Assembly (NCBI GenBank): GCA_012295275.1
Contig: CM022672.1
Location: forward strand, 29,203,472-29,238,471
Reading direction: 5' to 3'
DNA from: Chrysomallon squamiferum
Taxonomy: Eukaryota > Mollusca > Gastropoda > Neomphalida > Peltospiridae
DNA length: 35,000 nt
Shown here: positions 11,630-35,000 of the stretch, piece after piece
Numbering within the stretch: position 1 is the first letter of the stretch
Layout: each line of letters starts with the position of its first letter
Program-made: the position numbers and the translations under genes
Notes under the pieces: model-generated
What the model was told of the DNA's origin: nothing
Database searches by the model: none
Seen by the model: the letters and a program-made list of their open reading frames with translations, nothing else

Positions 11630-11652
11630 TTTAATTTTTACAGGAATGTAAA
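11349..11652. repeat. Tandem duplication, ~139 bp, two near-identical copies with (AAT)n inside
   Basis: The sequence from AAATGTCACTGTTAATAGTG to the TTTAATTTTTACAGGAATGT end is present at 11349 and again at 11488. The copies differ mainly in the length of the internal AAT tract (about 9 units against about 17), so the duplication is recent. Confidence 0.9.
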
Positions 11653-13110
11653 TTGATATTTATAAAAGGTTATATAGATTAGTATACATTTTAAAAATGT
11701 TTGTTTTATTATTATTATTATTAATTATAGCTGTGGTGGTAGTAGTTGTAGTAGTAGTAGTAGCAGCAGCAGCAGTACTAACAGACTAGTCACTCAGAGC
11801 ATAATTATTATCTTTAACATATTAATAATTATTATTTTCATTCTGTGTTGTACATGAAAATCATTAATGCCTACATCAAACAATATAAAAAAAAATACTA
11901 CAAAAAAAGAAAGAAAGAAAAGTGAAACAAATTTCTATAATATTTTCTGTTTAATTAATGAAAATCAGGCTTATAAAGAAAAAATAATAAGTATTCTCAT
12001 AAAAGCGTTTAAAGAAAAGAGGAATGTGAATAATTTGGAAAGGGTATTTTGAATAATTAAAGAAATAAAGAAATATAGAAAAAAAAAATTATTTTAAACA
12101 GTTATTTGGGGAACAAAATTTAAGTCTTAAAAAAATTAAAAATTAAATAATAGTAACAAATTCTAAAAAAATATTGAAAGTCTAAGAAATGAGAAAGAAA
12201 CAAATAGCAAAATCAAAGTAATATTTTAACAGTTACATTACAACAGCTGAGTATTAAAAACACATATGGAACATCCACGAAGTTGGGAGCCACACAATAT
12301 CCAATTCCAACCACATTCCCATCTCTGTATGTCAGTCATACACATGTAATTATATTTTGCATATTTGATAACTGGACCATGCACAAACACAATTAAAAAT
12401 CAATGTAGAGACAACGCCATATTGAATATGACACAATTAGAATCTTCATTTGTGTTTTACATCAATAATTTTGATGTATTTACTGAATAAATTTGTTAAT
12501 TGAAATAGTTTTTGAAAAGACATTTTGACATTTAACTGGAATTTAAAAACATAATATGGACAAATGTTTCAAGAAAACTCAGATTTAATGTTCCCTGATG
12601 GCAAACCTCCTTCTACACCTTCCCCTTGTTAACTGTAGCCAAATATCAAAACCCTAGGTATCTAAGAATTTAAACCTTTCTCACCTTCAAGAATATATAT
12701 CAGTTATTTAAACAATTATCCAATTTCATAAACTACATACCGAAAAAATTATCAAACCCTTTTCTCCTATGTACAGCACTAATTAACAAAATTCTAGCTC
12801 CATCCCACACAGTGATCCAATACTCCATCCCCCATTCTCCCACTTTGTGGATGATTCCATATATCAAAATATGTTGTAGTTGTTTATTTTTGTTCTCTCA
12901 TATCAACTTTGGCACTTTATTGCATTCGTAGACAGCATTGCTAATGACAACAGTTTACATGCAGCAAACACTTCCTTGGTAAATCTGCCCCACCCACCCC
13001 AGCCCCCAGTCACAGAAGTCACATTCCGGATGTTTCCCATGCAGTTCTAACAAGAGAAAACCATGCAGCATGCAGACTCAACCATCTGAAATCAAAGAAA
13101 CAGAAAGGTT
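11653..13110. other. Intergenic DNA, no gene recognised
   Basis: It contains TTA, GTA and GCA triplet tracts (11705-11776) and a somewhat C-richer patch (about 12,590-13,090) without an open frame or splice pattern that I could tie to a gene. The 61-codon plus frame at 11867-12052 is Lys/Asn-rich and looks like AT-rich noise. Confidence 0.45.
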
Positions 13111-13114
13111 AACA

Positions 13115-13192
13115 AAATAATTTTAATTTAATTTAATTTAATTTAATTTAATTAATTAATTAATTAATTAATTTATTTATTTATTTATTTAT
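13115..13192. repeat. (ATTTA)n / (ATTA)n / (TTTA)n microsatellite
   Basis: Three consecutive simple tracts of different unit length form one compound microsatellite. Confidence 0.95.
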
Positions 13193-13671
13193 TAAGTAGA
13201 ATCATTTTTATTAAATATACAGGATCATTTTGTTTCTATTTATAAATGATAAAACAGATTTATTAAACAATTTTCTATCCATTCAGAACATGGCCACCTA
13301 ACTTCTGTCTACTTAAATTATTTTGGAAATACTATATTAAAAATTATCTATTTAAAATAATTTAGTTTTCAGTTCTTGAAGCAGTTTGTACAGGTTGATT
13401 TAGTTTAATCTGAAATTGTCTACTTAATTTGCTTAATTTTCATTTTCAGCTTTAAGTGTCTGTTTAAACTTTTGTTAGTTTCTGCTGAAGTTGTCTACTT
13501 AATTTATTTAACATTTCCAGCCTAAATTAAACTTTTAATTTCATGTAGTCAATGTAATTTTAAATATGATTTCTCTTCAGTTTGTACATGTACTTGTATG
13601 TGTGTATGTGTCAGCTATGAATAAATTAATGAATGTTTTAATGAATGCATGAAAGAATGAGTGAAAGTATC

Positions 13672-13872
13672 GATGAAAAGATGAAGGAAAGAATGAATGC
13701 TTTACAATATTCAAAAAAATAAAAAAAATAAAAAAATATGAAAGAAATAGAAAATAATAATAATAATAATAATAAAACCTAAATTATCAATGAAAAGATG
13801 AAGGAAAGAATGAATGCTTTACAATATTAAAAAAATAATTAAAAAAATAAGAAAGAAGTAGAAAATATAATG

Positions 13873-13905
<33 letters not shown>

Positions 13906-13912
13906 TTAAAAT
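13672..13912. repeat. Tandem duplication, ~118 bp, two copies
   Basis: ATGAAAAGATGAAGGAAAG through TGCTTTACAATATT and an AAT tract occurs at 13672 and again at 13790, with small differences in the A-rich stretches. The downstream AAT tract lies at 13,877-13,904. Confidence 0.9.
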
Positions 13913-14890
13913 CTGAAATAGGTATTGCCAACTACTGGCAAAAATATGATCTATGAAGGAAGTACAAAATATCCATACTGTACTGGACTAATAAATGTAA
14001 TAACTCAGTGAATAGTGACCACTGTAGTGGTCACTTAGCAGTCACTGTAGGTACAGGAAATGACAGAATCATGTTGATAATAATTATAAAAACAAATTAA
14101 TTTTTGAAAACCCCTGTTCTCGTGCATACTTTATATGAATTATACAAAACAAAATCATCAAAATCCACAAAATAAAAACCCAACAAAAAACACTGGCCCC
14201 AAAACTAAAAATTAATGTGAAAAAAATAAAAAATAAAAAATAAAAATAAAAAATACCAAAAAATAAATAAAAATATTAAAAGAAAAAAAGAAAAAATGGA
14301 AAAAAAAAGGAAAATAATAAAAAAGAATAAATATTATTATCATTATTATTAACCATTTTAACATCTCTTAGCTGATGTTTTTGCATACAACAAAAAAGCA
14401 AACATGTTGCAAATGAGATACATCAATACAGATTGAGGTTTCATGCAATACTGATGCACAGACACTTTGAAATAAAAGTACTTTACTACAATACTGTTAT
14501 CAGTGATATGTCGCCTCCTGAAAGTAACAGGCTTTTGTATTGGCTGTTTGAATCTGAACAAACCGATCAGAAGGATCTTAAATAAAGAGCCTAAAAATAA
14601 TCCATCATCACCATTTTCAGTTAGTGAAGATTAACAGTCAAAATGGTGGTGGTGCTGATGTCATGATGATAAAATTGATGATAATGATGATGATGATGAT
14701 GATGGTAATCATGTTATGTTGATACTGACAATAATGGTAATGATATAAAAATTAATGATCTTTCTGATTATTTGTTGTAACTGTTGATATCTGTTGTTTG
14801 GCATACATTAACCGATCATGATAAAATGTTCCATTTTGTTTTAATAAAATATAGTCTTTATGAAATTTCTATTAAAAAAGTAATTAAAGT
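13913..14890. other. Downstream flank of the EVI5-like gene
   Basis: A/T-rich, with AAAAAT tracts (about 14,218-14,330) and a GAT/GATGAT tract at about 14,640-14,705. No coding segment was seen. Part of it may be the 3' untranslated region, but its end cannot be fixed. Confidence 0.5.
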
Positions 14891-14895
14891 ATAAT

Positions 14896-14901
14896 TTTAT
14901 T
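14896..14901 (-). terminator. Candidate AATAAA polyadenylation signal
   Basis: A minus-strand AATAAA lies 24 bases past the EVI5-like stop codon. In DNA this AT-rich such hexamers arise often by chance, and the implied 3' untranslated region would be very short. Confidence 0.3.
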
Positions 14902-14924
14902 GTTTGATAAGAGTTTAGTTTCAA

Positions 14925-32990
<18,066 letters not shown>

Positions 32991-32999
32991 TTGTCATCA

Positions 33000-34565
33000 T
33001 ACACATCCTGGCCTCGTTAAGTCTTAACAGGTAGTTCAGGTGAAAACTAACCAACAGGTAAAGTTTTTTTGTTTTTCTTAAATATCCCGTTTGTGTGTTG
33101 AACATTTGTTGGTCACATTACGGCAATAACAGACTGAATTTACAGATGTGTGTTTATTGCACAAAACTGTACAGGTAGACCAGGTTAAAACAATCAATTA
33201 GGTAAATTCCACAAGGTAAAAACAGTGAACAGGTAGACACTAGATGAAATTGATAACTATGTTAATAGCCATTAAAGAATGTTATCACTGAATTGTAACA
33301 ATATGCTCTGGTATTATTCTATTTACAGGTAACCTTGTTCATTCTCTACAACCAGGTATCTCATACAGGTAGTACAGGTATAAACATCAGCAGGTAGGTC
33401 AGATGACAGCTAACATGTGTCAGTAACAGTTGTAATGGAAATATTAGGAGTTACACCAGCTGACAGGTGGGCGTCCACTGACACAGGTAAAAACTGGAGA
33501 ACTAAGCAACAGACGAGTGAGGAAAAACAGTGAAGAGGTCAAATAAAGTAATTAAAACTGTTTATAAATTAAAAATATTTGTAAATCAAATGTCTATTTT
33601 CAGGAAGAGTTCAGCAAAGGCAGGTAAAAATAGTCAACAGGTAGGTCAGACAAAAATAATTTAAAAATCCAGCTGATAATCCAAATCACATTTGTCAGTG
33701 ACATATATCAATAATCTGCTTTTTAAGTTCGTAGACACATGATACACACAGGTATATATATATATAAAACAGGTGAAATTAATAAAAACTAGATCAGGTA
33801 AATATTCAATGAAACAAATTCAGCTGTTGAAATCAAATTAAAAATACAGGTATCAAGAGTTTAAATGTAAATGACGTATCTGTTATAGGCAGATATATCA
33901 TTCCTTTGAAGCTTTATGTCACGTTAACATAGGTGAGCAGGTAAAAAATAATTAACAGGTAAGCCACATATCAGAACATTAAAACATAAAACAGATGCTG
34001 AATAACAGAAATATTCTTTTCTGAATTTACACATGTATATCAACTGCCAGAAACTGCATAGATATCACAGGTAAAAATAATTAACAGGTGAGCCAGGTAC
34101 AAAATAATTGTATGTGTCAGTGTATAAATGCACACAACACGTACCTGTCACTCATAACAGCAGTAATACACCCAGCTGAATCTACAGGTGATATGTTCAT
34201 GCCACAAACTGCACAGTATAACACGTTAATGAACAGATAGATCAGATATCAAATCATTGCTTAAAAAGTGTATGTTTTATGAAAAGATATTCCTTTCTGA
34301 ATTCACAGGTGTCTGTCAAATGCTGGAAGTAACAAATGTACAACAAGTTAAAAATAATCAACAGGTGTGCCAGGTAGAACAAATCAACTAATTTATTTGT
34401 CACTTATGAATGTATTTCCTTACTGAATATATTAAGCTGTAAGTCCAATCAAAGAAAACGTACAACACGTATTTACATCTCGAGTTGTAAGAGGTAAATA
34501 CACTCAACAGGTAAAAACCGATCAACAGGTAGGTTTAGGTGAAAGAAGTGATCAAAACAACTGTA
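33000..34565. repeat. Diverged tandem array rich in CAGGTA/CAGGTG
   Basis: A core like CAGGTAAAAATAATCAACAG, then GTAGGTCAGG, recurs near 33,026, 33,215, 33,390, 33,625, 33,950, 34,070, 34,345 and 34,505. A second conserved stretch like ATGCCACAAACTGCACAG precedes several copies. Spacing is irregular (about 130-315 bases). I count roughly 30 CAGGTA/CAGGTG hexamers, nearly all on the plus strand. It ends about 10 bases upstream, in transcription, of the candidate first exon of the EVI5-like gene. Confidence 0.75.
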
Positions 34566-35000
34566 CTACAAATCCAGATGACATTTCATGTGTATGAATA
34601 ACAACACTGAATTCAATTTTAAAATGTCCCCAGGAGCATTCTGTCCTGTCCTGTCCAGCCAACACAAACAAGTCAGCTCCATGAAGCAGACGTCAGTGGG
34701 AGCGAGTGGAAGGTGGGCTACTGTGGTTGGGTGAGAGATCAGATAAAAGAGGTGGTTGGGATATGAAAACAATGTGAATGCCAGCTGACAGTGACAGGTG
34801 ACCAGGACAAGAAGAAAGATTCTCCTGAATAAATTATATGACATGTTTAGCAGTTAATAAATATTCATTGCAACTGTTAATTTGCACATGTACATGAAAC
34901 TCTGCAAACATTAGTAAAAAAACAACAACTATTAAAGTCCATACGGTATTTGTTTTCTAAATGATAAGGCTTGTCAGGATAAGGCTTCAAATGTTTATTG
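34566..35000. other. Right flank, no gene established
   Basis: A somewhat GC-richer patch (about 34,620-34,800). A 92-codon minus frame here starts with a hydrophobic stretch, but nothing beyond the open frame supports it as a gene. Confidence 0.4.

Noticed and set aside
34566-34844. 92-codon minus frame with a signal-peptide-like start
   Set aside because: The hydrophobic start is expected often by chance in AT-rich DNA. There is no recognisable domain, splice partner or conservation evidence.

Overview
This is a eukaryotic, animal (metazoan) nuclear window. It is very AT-rich, crowded with microsatellites and decayed tandem repeats, and carries a multi-exon gene with GT-AG introns. The dense simple repeats, kilobase-scale introns and absence of vertebrate-type interspersed repeats would suit a mollusc or another lophotrochozoan. 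That is a guess from texture and not a demonstrated assignment. Both recognisable genes are on the minus strand. I saw no tRNA or rRNA gene, CRISPR array, intact mobile element or bacterial operon.

Region 1-3,619 holds one uninterrupted minus-strand open frame. It starts at an ATG at 3619-3617 with a good start context and runs off the left edge after 1,206 codons with no intron. It encodes a low-complexity, Lys/Arg/Asp/Glu/Ser-rich, probably disordered and probably nuclear protein. I do not recognise it. It contains a short tandem peptide repeat and several basic clusters.

Region 3,620-14,920 is about 11 kb between the genes. It is AT-rich, with several decayed minisatellites, two larger tandem duplications, many microsatellites, and one patch near 6.2 kb that looks like a dead Tc1/mariner-type helix-turn-helix fragment.

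Region 14,925-32,990 is a minus-strand homologue of EVI5 (a TBC-domain Rab-GAP with a long C-terminal coiled coil). I could place ten consecutive exons covering everything from just after the TBC domain to the stop codon. Every junction joins in frame and all exons conceptually translate without a stop. The TBC domain itself is not in the window. Upstream there is instead a short candidate first exon (nine codons, with an in-frame stop before its ATG) whose splice phase fits the first coiled-coil exon exactly. This suggests a TBC-less, coiled-coil-only isoform of 505 residues. The TBC exons, if present, should lie to the right of the window.

Two introns contain decayed partial copies of the exon beside them (near 18.18-18.28 kb and 26.22-26.30 kb). 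These are direct traces of tandem exon duplication in a coiled coil whose exons are themselves repeats of one another. Region 33,000-34,560, upstream of the candidate first exon, is a diverged tandem array with roughly thirty CAGGTA/CAGGTG motifs, nearly all in one orientation.
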